From Nocardioidaceae bacterium (GTDB taxonomy: Bacteria; Actinomycetota; Actinomycetes; Propionibacteriales; Nocardioidaceae): a stretch of 9,056 bases of DNA. Positions 1 through 7,000 of the stretch are shown here, piece after piece. The notes under the pieces are model-generated. The model saw nothing but the letters and a program-made list of their open reading frames with translations. It was not told the DNA's origin and did not search any database. The number at the start of each line of letters is the position of its first letter. Position 1 is the first letter of the stretch. Made by a program: the position numbers and the translations under genes. Location of the stretch: assembly GCA_020438665.1 (NCBI GenBank), contig JAGQUE010000289.1:1-9056 (forward strand), written 5' to 3'.

Positions 1-1496
1 TCCCACTCCAGGCCCTTGGCGGCGTGGAGCGTCGCTACGGTGACCCCCTCGGCCACGGGCGCGTGCTGCTCGGCCGCCCGACGGTCGAGGTCGTCGACGA
101 ACGTGGCGAGCGTCGCCTCGGGGTCATTGGCCTGCTCGACGGCCTGGTCGACCAGCGCCTGGAGGGACTCCCAGCGGTCGCGGGTCTGGCCTCGGCCCGC
201 CGGGGCCGCCGGACCCCAGCCCATGCCGGCCAGCACACCTCGCACGTCCGCCACGAGCTCGCCGGACGCTTCGCCCGCGCGCGCCGCACCTCGCAGGAGC
301 GTCACGGCCTGTCGCACCTCGGGCCGCTCGAAGAAGCGCGCCGCGCCCCGGACGACGTAGGGGACGCCGCGGCTCGACAGCGCCTCCTCGAACGGCTCGG
401 TCTGGGCGTTGATCCGCAGCAGCACGGCCACCTCGGAGAGCGGAGTCCCCGCCGAGCGCAGCTGGAGGATGCGGGCGGCGACCGCCTCGGCCTCGGCGAC
501 CTCGTCGGGATGGGCGGTGTAGGAGACCTCCGGGCCGGCAGGCCGCTCGGCGCGCAGCTCGACCGACCGGGTGGTGCCGCCCGCCAGGAGGGTGTTGGCG
601 GCGGTGACGATCTGCGGCGTCGACCGATAGTTGCGGACCAGCTCGACCGAGGCCGCGCCGGGGTGACGCCGAGGGAAGTCGGTGAGATAGGTCGAATTGG
701 CGCCGGCGAAGGAGTAGATCGTCTGGGCCGGGTCGCCGACGACGCAGATCTCGTCGCGGCCGCCGAGCCACAGGTCGAGCAGCGCCGACTGGAGCGGTGA
801 GACGTCCTGGAACTCGTCCACCACGAACCACTTGTATTGGCGGCGCACCTGGGCGGCGATCCGCTCCTCATCGGCGAGCATGCCCGCGGTGAAGAGCAGC
901 ACATCCTCCATGTCCATGCGCCCCTGCTCGCGCTTGACGTCCTCGTAGGCGCCGAAGAGGTGGCCGACGCTGGCGTGGTCGTGGCCCTCGATCGAGCGGC
1001 CCCGCCGAGCGGCGACCTTGGCGTAGTCGTCGGGAGCGACGTTGCTGACCTTGGCCCACTCGATCTCGGAGGCGAGGTCGCGTAGCAGAGCTTGGTCAGC
1101 GCGGACCCGCGAGCGTCGAGCCGCGGTCGCCAGCAGGCCGATCTTGGACTCGATCAACGTGGGCAACTCGGAGCCACGCCAGCCCGGCCAGAAGTAGCGC
1201 AGCTGCCGCAGCGCCGCCGAGTGGAACGTGCGGGCCTGGACCCCGCCAGCCCCGAGCTGGCGAAGCCGGCTGCGCATCTCGCCAGCCGCCCGCGTGGTGA
1301 AGGTGACCGCCAGCACCTCGGTCGGGGCATAGACACCCGTCACGACTCCGTGGGCGATGCGGTGGGTGATCGCCCGGGTCTTGCCGGTGCCGGCCCCGGC
1401 CAGCACGCGCACGGGACCCCGCAGCGCCTCGGCGACGAGCCGCTGCTCGGGGTCGAGCGCATCGAGCAGGTCGCCGGCTCGAGACGGTGCGGACAC
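1..1496 (-). CDS. uvrD2: ATP-dependent DNA helicase UvrD2, SF1 family (3' part beyond left edge)
   Basis: This is the N-terminal 498 residues of an SF1A 3'-5' DNA helicase acting in DNA repair. The frame stays open from the GTG at 1496 to base 1. It shows Walker A GAGTGKT (residues 34-40), motif Ia VTFTTRAAGEM, Walker B VVDEFQDV (225-232), motif III GDPAQTIYSFAGA (254-266), motif IV LVRNYRST (286-293), and motif V LHAAKGLEW (490-498), where the window cuts it. Motif VI and any C-terminal HRDC domain, which mycobacterial UvrD2 (about 700 residues) carries, lie outside. The GTG start is chosen because GGGAG lies 5 nt upstream and it leaves a normal short stretch before the Q-motif (LDPEQRLV, residues 14-21). 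The region TFHSAALRQLRYFWP and the neighbours mrx1-nudC-adnBA point to UvrD2 rather than UvrD1/PcrA. No frameshift is seen. Family is certain; the UvrD2 assignment is strong. Confidence 0.92.
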   Translation of the reverse strand, partial: MSAPSRAGDLLDALDPEQRLVAEALRGPVRVLAGAGTGKTRAITHRIAHGVVTGVYAPTEVLAVTFTTRAAGEMRSRLRQLGAGGVQARTFHSAALRQLRYFWPGWRGSELPTLIESKIGLLATAARRSRVRADQALLRDLASEIEWAKVSNVAPDDYAKVAARRGRSIEGHDHASVGHLFGAYEDVKREQGRMDMEDVLLFTAGMLADEERIAAQVRRQYKWFVVDEFQDVSPLQSALLDLWLGGRDEICVVGDPAQTIYSFAGANSTYLTDFPRRHPGAASVELVRNYRSTPQIVTAANTLLAGGTTRSVELRAERPAGPEVSYTAHPDEVAEAEAVAARILQLRSAGTPLSEVAVLLRINAQTEPFEEALSSRGVPYVVRGAARFFERPEVRQAVTLLRGAARAGEASGELVADVRGVLAGMGWGPAAPAGRGQTRDRWESLQALVDQAVEQANDPEATLATFVDDLDRRAAEQHAPVAEGVTVATLHAAKGLEW

Positions 1497-1553
1497 GGGG
1501 GCTCCCGGGAGGGTCGTGGCTCACGCCCGGCGGGCCGGACGGCGTACGTCGCC

Positions 1554-1559
1554 ACCCTA
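1554..1559 (-). promoter_or_regulatory. Candidate -10 box of uvrD2
   Basis: On the minus strand this reads TAGGGT, matching the actinobacterial TANNNT -10 pattern. It would place the transcription start near 1546, giving a leader of about 50 nt before the GTG at 1496. I see no good TTGACA-like -35 at the usual spacing, so this is a weak call from the -10 hexamer and its position alone. Confidence 0.3.
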
Positions 1560-1573
1560 GACGGCGGCGCTGA

Positions 1574-1587
1574 CAGCACCGGTGCTG
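1574..1587. promoter_or_regulatory. Perfect 14-bp palindrome, candidate operator between uvrD2 and the cupin gene
   Basis: CAGCACCGGTGCTG is identical to its own reverse complement and lies in the 106-bp divergent region. It ends 1 bp before the candidate -10 of the cupin gene (TAGGTT, 1589-1594) and lies upstream of the candidate uvrD2 -10. A dimeric regulator bound here would cover the cupin core promoter. The symmetry is directly seen; the operator role is inferred from position. I do not recognise the motif as a known regulator's site, and it is not a LexA box. Confidence 0.45.
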
Positions 1588-1588
1588 C

Positions 1589-1594
1589 TAGGTT
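1589..1594 (+). promoter_or_regulatory. Candidate -10 box of the cupin gene, possibly leaderless
   Basis: TAGGTT fits TANNNT and ends 8 nt before the ATG at 1603, which would put the transcription start at or next to the start codon. No Shine-Dalgarno sequence precedes that ATG, which fits a leaderless mRNA. The -35 is not recognisable, and the 14-bp palindrome occupies the spacer. Confidence 0.4.
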
Positions 1595-1602
1595 CCCCGG
1601 GC

Positions 1603-1935
1603 ATGGAGCTCCTCGCCGGCGCCGGCGGCTACACCTCGTCGGGCACCGTCCACTGGGTCGACCACCTCGTGGTGCCCGACCTCAGTGTCGGCACCTACTC
1701 GATCCCTGCCGGTGGCACCGACCCGCAGTCGCCGCACACCGAGGACGAGATCTATGTCGTCACGGCCGGGCGGGCGACGCTGTGGACGCCCACCCACGCC
1801 GTCGAGCTCACCGCCGGCGACGTCGCCTTCGTCCCGGCCGGGGAGGAGCACCGGTTCGTCGACATCGTCGAGGACCTCGCGGTGGTCGTGGTGTTCGGCC
1901 CGGCGGAGTACTCCCGGGCGCCCGACCGCGGCTGA
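1603..1935 (+). CDS. Small single-domain cupin protein, function unknown
   Basis: A 110-residue protein forming one cupin beta-barrel. Cupin motif 1 runs from G38 to G56, with PHTEDE (44-49) carrying H45 and E49, the likely metal ligands; the second histidine of the classic HxH is replaced by an acidic residue. Motif 2 is GDVAFVPAGEEH (72-83), with H83 as the next ligand. No signal peptide or membrane segment is seen. Cupins of this size include metal-dependent isomerases, dioxygenases and sensor domains, so the substrate cannot be told. I chose the ATG at 1603; an in-frame GTG at 1582 would add seven residues but lies inside the palindrome and upstream of the -10 box. It is divergent from uvrD2, ends in a hairpin, and seems to be its own transcription unit. 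I recall no counterpart at this position in the mycobacterial locus. Confidence 0.85.
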   Translation: MELLAGAGGYTSSGTVHWVDHLVVPDLSVGTYSIPAGGTDPQSPHTEDEIYVVTAGRATLWTPTHAVELTAGDVAFVPAGEEHRFVDIVEDLAVVVVFGPAEYSRAPDRG

Positions 1936-1937
1936 GA

Positions 1938-1965
1938 CATCGGCGGCCGCCTGGTCCCGCCGATG
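1938..1965 (+). terminator. Hairpin terminator candidate after the cupin gene
   Basis: A perfect 9-bp stem, CATCGGCGG (1938-1946) pairing with CCGCCGATG (1957-1965), closes a 10-nt loop. It starts 2 nt after the cupin stop codon. There is no U-tract, which is usual for GC-rich actinobacterial terminators. It would separate cupin transcription from the mrx1 promoter that begins at 1973. Confidence 0.5.
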
Positions 1966-1972
1966 AGCCGTG

Positions 1973-1998
1973 GGAACAAAGGTCGCCCCGCCACGGTT
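1973..1998 (+). promoter_or_regulatory. Candidate SigR/SigH (thiol-oxidative stress) promoter of mrx1
   Basis: GGAAC (1973-1977) is followed after exactly 18 nt by GTT (1996-1998). This matches the GGAAT/C-N18-GTT consensus of Streptomyces SigR and mycobacterial SigH. It would start transcription near 2005 and give a leader of about 40 nt containing the GGAGGG ribosome-binding site. Mycothiol-system genes, including mycoredoxins, are classic members of this regulon, so motif, spacing and downstream gene agree. A TAGCCT -10 (1998-2003) overlaps it but has no TTGACA-like partner. Confidence 0.6.
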
Positions 1999-2045
1999 AG
2001 CCTGTCCGAGTTCGCAGCCACCAGCGACGCCGGAGGGACCACCCG

Positions 2046-2288
2046 ATGTTGACGATGTACTCCACCCCGTGGTGCGGCTACTGCCACCGGCTGAAGTCGC
2101 AGCTCGACCGTGAGGGCATCGCCTACACCGTGGTCGACATCGAGCAGGACCCCGAGGCTGCAGTGCTCGTCGAGCAGATCAACAACGGCAACCAGGTGGT
2201 GCCGACGGTCGTCTTCTCCGATGGATCGGCGTTCACCAACCCCTCGCTGTGGATGGTCAAGGAGAAGCTCTCGAGCCTCTCGGCCTGA
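2046..2288 (+). CDS. mrx1: Mycoredoxin-1 (mycothiol-dependent glutaredoxin-like oxidoreductase)
   Basis: An 80-residue cytosolic thioredoxin-fold protein that reduces mycothiol-protein mixed disulfides, the actinobacterial counterpart of glutaredoxin. The active site is PWCGYC, with C10 as the attacking cysteine and C13 as the second; CGYC is the motif of M. tuberculosis Mrx1 (Rv3198A). The VVPT segment carries the cis-proline P53, and NPS (65-67) matches the family's C-terminal thiol-binding loop. The ATG at 2046 is set by GGAGGG at 2032-2037, 8 nt upstream. Length is full for the family (about 80-85 residues). A SigR/SigH-type promoter lies upstream. The gene converges on nudC with 9 bp between the stop codons. 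The mrx1-nudC-adnBA context repeats the mycobacterial order. Confidence 0.93.
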   Translation: MLTMYSTPWCGYCHRLKSQLDREGIAYTVVDIEQDPEAAVLVEQINNGNQVVPTVVFSDGSAFTNPSLWMVKEKLSSLSA

Positions 2289-2294
2289 GGCCGA
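2280..2294. terminator. Short inverted repeat at the mrx1/nudC convergence
   Basis: TCGGCC (2280-2285) and GGCCGA (2289-2294) flank TGA, which is the mrx1 stop codon. The 6-bp stem with a 3-nt loop works on either strand and could act as a bidirectional end signal for the two convergent genes. It is short and has no U-tract, so it may be chance in GC-rich DNA. Confidence 0.3.
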
Positions 2295-2297
2295 TCG

Positions 2298-3206
2298 TCA
2301 CCAGGTACCGGGGAGCGGGCCGCCGTACCACGCCTCCACGAGCGACCGGCTGATCGAGACGCCCCCGGGCAGGATCAGCCGACCGGCCGCTGCCTGCTCG
2401 TGCATCTGCGCGCGCGTCACCCAGCGCGCCTCCTCGATCTCGTCCTCGAGCACGAGCTCCTGGGTGGTCGCCCGCCCGGTGAAGCCGACCATCATGCTGC
2501 CGGGGAACGGCCAGGGCTGGTTGCCGAAATAGGTCACCTCGCCCACCACGACGCCGGTCTCCTCCAGCGTCTCGCGACGTACGGCGTCCTCGAGCGACTC
2601 CCCCGGTTCGCAGAAGCCCGCCAGCGTGGAGAACCGGTCGACCGGCCAGACCGCCTGGCGTCCGAGCAGGAGCTGCTCGTCGTCGGCGCCCGGCTCGCCG
2701 AACGCGATCGCCATGATCACCGCAGGGTCGGTGCGCGGGAACTGCGCCTTGCCGCACGCGGCGCACACCAGCTGGTGCCCGGCGGACTTCGCCTCCAGCC
2801 GCCCCCCGCACCGCGGGCAGCACCGGGTCGCATGGAGCCACTCCGCGATGCCGATCGCGTGGAAGACCAGCGGAGCCTGCCCGTCGGTGGACTCGGCGAG
2901 GTGCCCGAGCACGGCGCGCAGCCCCAGCCACTCCGATCGCTCGCCCGGGGCGTCGTCGGGGTCGATCACGACGGCGAACCAGGTCCGGCCGTCACGCCGG
3001 CCCAGCAGCACGCGCAGCCCGTCGGGCGCGTGGGCCGGGGAGACCCACGACGGAGCGCCGTCGAGCGGTCGGATCCGCGACCCGGCCACCACGAGCACGC
3101 GGGAGGCCGGGTCGGCCCATTGCTCCTCGAGCCAGGCCTGGTCGTCGCGCCGGTGCGCGACCCGGTCGTGCGCGGGCAGGGCGAGGTGCAGGTGCGGGTG
3201 GGCCAC
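2298..3206 (-). CDS. nudC: NADH pyrophosphatase / NAD-RNA decapping Nudix hydrolase NudC
   Basis: A 302-residue Nudix hydrolase that cleaves NAD(H) into NMN(H) and AMP, and in characterised relatives removes the NAD cap from RNA. It has an N-terminal domain, then a zinc ribbon with C130-x2-C133 and C148-x2-C151. The full Nudix box spans residues 197-219, with GFCEPGE then RETLEETGV and catalytic glutamates E215/E216. NQPWPFPGS (229-237) is the NudC signature after the Nudix box (usually SQPWPFPxS), which separates NudC from other Nudix enzymes. I prefer the GTG at 3206 because TAGGTT lies exactly 7 nt upstream, as expected for a leaderless start. A longer reading from GTG 3239 (313 residues) would place that -10 box inside the gene and has only a badly spaced GGAG. 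Convergent with mrx1, divergent from deoD. Confidence 0.92.
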   Translation of the reverse strand: MAHPHLHLALPAHDRVAHRRDDQAWLEEQWADPASRVLVVAGSRIRPLDGAPSWVSPAHAPDGLRVLLGRRDGRTWFAVVIDPDDAPGERSEWLGLRAVLGHLAESTDGQAPLVFHAIGIAEWLHATRCCPRCGGRLEAKSAGHQLVCAACGKAQFPRTDPAVIMAIAFGEPGADDEQLLLGRQAVWPVDRFSTLAGFCEPGESLEDAVRRETLEETGVVVGEVTYFGNQPWPFPGSMMVGFTGRATTQELVLEDEIEEARWVTRAQMHEQAAAGRLILPGGVSISRSLVEAWYGGPLPGTW

Positions 3207-3213
3207 GGTGCCC

Positions 3214-3219
3214 AACCTA
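3214..3219 (-). promoter_or_regulatory. -10 box of nudC, leaderless type
   Basis: The minus strand reads TAGGTT, a TANNNT box, with exactly 7 nt between it and the GTG at 3206. That places the transcription start at the first base of the start codon. There is no convincing -35 hexamer. The same hexamer precedes the cupin gene, and a close variant precedes deoD with the same 7-nt gap. Confidence 0.5.
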
Positions 3220-3258
3220 ACCACGAGCGCGCTTGGCACGGCTCCGCCAATCCCGGCT

Positions 3259-3264
3259 TAGGGT
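3259..3264 (+). promoter_or_regulatory. -10 box of deoD, leaderless type
   Basis: TAGGGT lies exactly 7 nt before the ATG at 3272, and no Shine-Dalgarno sequence precedes that ATG, so a leaderless mRNA is likely. TTGGCA at 3233-3238 could be a -35, but its 20-bp spacer is longer than usual. This box and the nudC box are 39 bp apart and point away from each other. Confidence 0.5.
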
Positions 3265-3271
3265 GACCGTC

Positions 3272-3985
3272 ATGAGCACCCACATCGGCGCCCAGCCGGG
3301 CGAGATCGCCCCCGTCGTCCTGCTGCCCGGCGACCCGCTGCGAGCGACGTGGATCGCCGAGACGTTCCTCGAGGACGCCCACCGCTACACCGAGGTGCGC
3401 GGCATGTATGGCTACACCGGGACCTGGCACGGGCAGCGTGTGTCCGTGCAGGGGTCGGGCATGGGCCAGCCGTCGCTGGCGATCTATGTCAACGAGCTCT
3501 TCTCCCACTACGCCGTCGACACCGTCGTCCGGGTCGGATCCTGCGGCGCGCTGACCGAGAAGCTCGCGGTTCGCGACATCGTGCTGGCCTCGGGCGCCTG
3601 CACGGACTCGTCGATGAACCGGATCCGTTTCGAGGGCCTCGACTATGCCCCGGTCGCCGACTTCGGCCTGCTGCGTGCCGCCCACGAGGCCGCCCAGGTC
3701 ATCCCCCACGACCATGACGTCCACGTGGGGCTCATCTTCTCCTCCGACTCCTTCTATAGTCCCCGCCCCGAGCTGACGGCCCGGATGGTCGACTACGGCG
3801 TCCTCGCCGTCGAGATGGAGGCCTCGGCGCTCTACACTCTCGCCGCCAAGCACGGCGGCCGCGCGCTGTGTGTCTGCACGGTCTCCGACCACATCGTCAC
3901 CGGGGAGGAGACCACCGCCGCGGAGCGCGAGCAGACCTTCGGCACCATGGTCGAGATCGCCCTGCACGCCACGCTCGGCGGCTGA
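3272..3985 (+). CDS. deoD: Purine nucleoside phosphorylase, hexameric DeoD type
   Basis: A 237-residue cytosolic enzyme that converts purine (deoxy)nucleosides and phosphate to free base and (deoxy)ribose-1-phosphate, in purine salvage. It aligns from memory with E. coli DeoD (239 residues) almost end to end. Visible are H4 from the neighbouring subunit's active site, the phosphate loop GDPLRA (20-25) with R24, R43 in [16 protein letters not shown] (87-93) with R87 and S90, the ribose-binding VEMEAS (180-185), and the catalytic aspartate in VSDHI (D206). [12 protein letters not shown] (109-120) is also DeoD-like. This is the hexameric family, not the trimeric PNP used by mycobacteria. The ATG at 3272 is supported by the exact N-terminal register and by the -10 box 7 nt upstream. 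In the mycobacterial locus this position holds an unrelated gene (Rv3200c). Confidence 0.95.
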   Translation: MSTHIGAQPGEIAPVVLLPGDPLRATWIAETFLEDAHRYTEVRGMYGYTGTWHGQRVSVQGSGMGQPSLAIYVNELFSHYAVDTVVRVGSCGALTEKLAVRDIVLASGACTDSSMNRIRFEGLDYAPVADFGLLRAAHEAAQVIPHDHDVHVGLIFSSDSFYSPRPELTARMVDYGVLAVEMEASALYTLAAKHGGRALCVCTVSDHIVTGEETTAAEREQTFGTMVEIALHATLGG

Positions 3986-4009
3986 GCCCGATCGGGTGAG
4001 CGGACCGAC

Positions 4010-4029
4010 CGGGTGACGAGGCTCACCCG
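4010..4029. terminator. Hairpin at the deoD/adnB convergence
   Basis: CGGGTGA (4010-4016) and TCACCCG (4023-4029) form a perfect 7-bp stem around a 6-nt loop; the right arm includes the adnB stop codon. Just upstream, after the deoD stop, CCCGATCGGG (3987-3996) is a perfect 10-bp palindrome. Together they fill the 37-bp gap between the convergent genes and probably stop transcription from both sides. There is no U-tract. Confidence 0.42.
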
Positions 4030-7000
4030 CCCGCGGGGTCGAACAGCGCCTCGAGCCCGGCACGGCCGGGCAGCTCGTCCGGCTCGACGAGCACGCCGGT
4101 GCGGACATAGAAGAACGCGGCCCGGACCTGATCGAGCGCCACGCCGCTGAGCTCGGCCCACGCGAGTCGATAGAGGGCGAGCTGGAGGGGGTCGGCGGTG
4201 GCCGACCTGCTGGTCTTCCAGTCGACGACCAGGAAGGTCCCGTCGGCCTCGCGATAGACGGCGTCGATCCGGCCACGGACGACCTGGCCGGCCAACACCA
4301 GCGAGAAGGGCGCCTCGATCCGGTGCGGCAGCCGGTCGCCGAACGGGCCCTGCTCGAACCGCTCGATCAGAGCCGCCAGGTCGGCGTCGTCGTCGATGCC
4401 GGCATCGCCGCGACCGGGCATCTCGTCGGGGTCGATGAGGTCCTGTTGGCCGAACCGGGCCTCCACCCAGGCATGGAACCGGGTGCCGAACCGGGCCGCC
4501 GGTGACGGGGGGCGCGGCATCGGACGCGCGAGGTCGGCGGCGAACCCGCCGGGGTCGTCACGCAGTCGCGCGACCGCGGTCGCGGACAGCACCTCGGGCA
4601 GCGGGACCGCGATCTCGGTGGCGACGTCGCGGCGAGCCTCGGCCACCAGCCGCTCGAGCTCGTCGTCCCACTCGGCCACCTGGGCCGCCTGGACCATGTC
4701 GAGCGGTGGATCATCCGCCGTGGGATCGACAGCACGGACCCGTTCGGCCGCGTCGAGACGCCGCAGCGCCTCGGCCGTCTGCTCGGTGACCGGCCAGGCG
4801 ACCTCACGCACGACGGACTGCAGCGGGTTGGGCGTGTCCTTGGGGGGCTTGTCGCGCCACGCCAGTGGCTGCTCGCCCCAGCCGGCCATGACCTCCCGGA
4901 TCGTTTCCTGGTAGGGGGACGGACCGAGGGGGGTCTTGCGTCCCTCGGTCCACAGATAGGAGGAGACCACGAGCTCGTGGCGCGCGCGGGTGAACGCGAC
5001 ATAGCCGAGCCGGAGCTCTTCGGTCTCCTCGTGGGCCTTGGTGTCGGCGGCGAGCCGCTTGAGCGCGTCGTTGTCGTGGCCGTGGAGGAACGGCAGGTCG
5101 CGAGCGTCACCGCGCAGCGGGGTCGGCAGGATCTCGACGCGGGTCGGCCACAGGCCGCGGCTGCGGGTGTGGGGGAACCTGCTCTCGCAGGCACCCACCA
5201 GGAAGACGTGGTCCCACTCCAGCCCCTTGGCGCGGTGGACGGTGAGCAGCTTGACCGAGTCGGCCTCGCTGGGGGTGGCGATGTCGAGACCCTCGCCGTC
5301 CTCCTCGGCCTCGAGCCAGGCGAGCAGGGCCGGCAGCGTCACAGCACCGTCGATCGCCTGGAACTCGGCGACCGCCTTGACGAACAGGTCGAGGTTCTCG
5401 CGACGGGCCCGGGCCGCCTCGGACACCGAGGAGGCCAGCTCGATGTCGATGCCGCAGGTGTCGATGATGCGCCTGACCAGCTCGAGGAGCGGCTCCCCGG
5501 TGTGGGCGCGCAGGGTCCGCAGCTCGGCGGCGAGCAGCGCGAAGCGCTCGCGAGCGGCCGCCGAATAGGGGAGCTCGCCGGGGTCGTCGAGGGCGTCGGA
5601 GAGGGCCGGCACCTCGGTGGGGTCGGCGCCGGCGACGGCGACCGAGAGCGCCTCCTGCACGCTGGCTGCCACCACGCGGCCACGCCGGGTCTCGGCCAGC
5701 TCACGGGCCCGCCGCCCGAGCAGGGCGAGGTCGCGCGGCCCGATCGCCCAGCGGGGTCCGGTCAGCAGGGCCAGCAGCTCGCTGTTGGCGGTGAGATCGG
5801 AGACCAGGGTCAGGGTCGCCAGCACCTCGCTCACCTCGGGCAGCCGGAGCAGCCCCTTGAGGCCCACGATCTCGACCGGGATCTCGTCGGCGGCGAGTGC
5901 GTCGAAGACATCGGCGGCGTGCTTGTTGTCGCGCGCGAGGACACCGATCTCACGCCACCGCCGGCCCTCCTCGCGCGCGGAGGTGTCGTGGGCGTCCCGG
6001 ACGGCGCGGACCAGCCAGTCGAGCTCGTCGCCATAGGTCTCGTGGACGATCGTCGAGACCGCGCCGTCGGCCTCACCGCCGGGCTCGAGTGCCTGCACCC
6101 GGGCGAAGGCGGCGAGCAGCGGGCGGGCCAGGGCGTTGGCGGTCTGGAGGATGCGCCGGTCGGACCGGCGGTTGACGGTGAGTGGGTAGGCCGGCGTGTC
6201 CGGGGAGCCGTCGCTGCGTCGGAAGTCCTCGCCGAAGCGCAGGATGTTGGAGACCGACGCGCCACGCCAGCCATAGATGGCCTGGTTGGGGTCGCCGACC
6301 GCCGTGACAGGGTGGCCGAGCCCGGCGGTGACCGTCGGCCCGCTGAACAGCCGCCGCAGCATGAGTGCCTGGGCGACCGAGGTGTCTTGGTATTCGTCGA
6401 GCAGCACGATGCGATATTTGCCGCGCTCGACGGAACCCACGTCTGGGTGTCGGTCGGCCAGCTCGGCGGCCAGGGCGATCTGGTCGGAGAAGTCCATCAG
6501 CCCGAGGACCCGCTTGAGTGACCGGTATTGCTCCACGAGGATCAGCGCCTCGGCGCGACGGCCGAAGGCGTTGGCGACATCGTCGGCCGTCTTGCCGGTC
6601 AGCTCAGCGGCGAAACGCGGCGCCTCCCTCTGGTCGAAGGCACGCAGATCGGCCGGGGCCACGAGGTGCTCGGCCAGCGCCCCGTCGAGGGCGAGGATGT
6701 AGTTGATGACGTGGTGAGGGCTGTCGGAGAGCAGCACGACGGGGTCGTGATGGCGGTCGATCACCCGGCCGGCCAGCTGGTAGCGCGCCGCGTCGGCGAC
6801 GACACGGGTGTCGGGCTCGTGACCGATGCGCAGGCCGTGCTCGGCCAGCAGCGAGGAGGCATAGGCGTTGTAGGTCGCGACAACCGGCTCGAGCACCTCG
6901 TCGTCACCGTCGTCGGTGAGGGCCCCCCGCGCGAAGCCGGCCACGTCGAGCGCCTCGCGGATGCGGGTGCGGAGCTCGCTGGCCGCCTTGGTGGTGAAGG

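Noticed and set aside
24..800. 258-codon plus-strand open frame, antisense to uvrD2
   Set aside because: The opposite strand encodes clear helicase motifs III, IV and V over the same bases; the plus-strand product is compositionally biased.
1571..1596. Second SigR-like promoter on the minus strand, for uvrD2
   Set aside because: GGAAC is present (1596-1592 on the minus strand), but the -10 is GTC at 17 nt or TCA at 18 nt instead of GTT. One mismatch plus wrong spacing is too weak to call.
1497..1602. LexA/SOS box upstream of uvrD2
   Set aside because: Nothing resembling the actinobacterial CGAAC-N4-GTTCG pattern is present in the intergenic region; the palindrome there has a different sequence.
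2966..4276. 436-codon minus-strand open frame spanning part of nudC, antisense of deoD and the 3' end of adnB
   Set aside because: It crosses three well-supported genes in the wrong frame or strand, and its product has no recognisable domain of its own.
4977..6521. 514-codon open frame on the plus strand, antisense to adnB
   Set aside because: Its product is low-complexity (Gly, Arg, Leu, Asp rich) with no recognisable domain, and it is the mirror of adnB codon usage in GC-rich DNA. adnB has all its motifs on the opposite strand.
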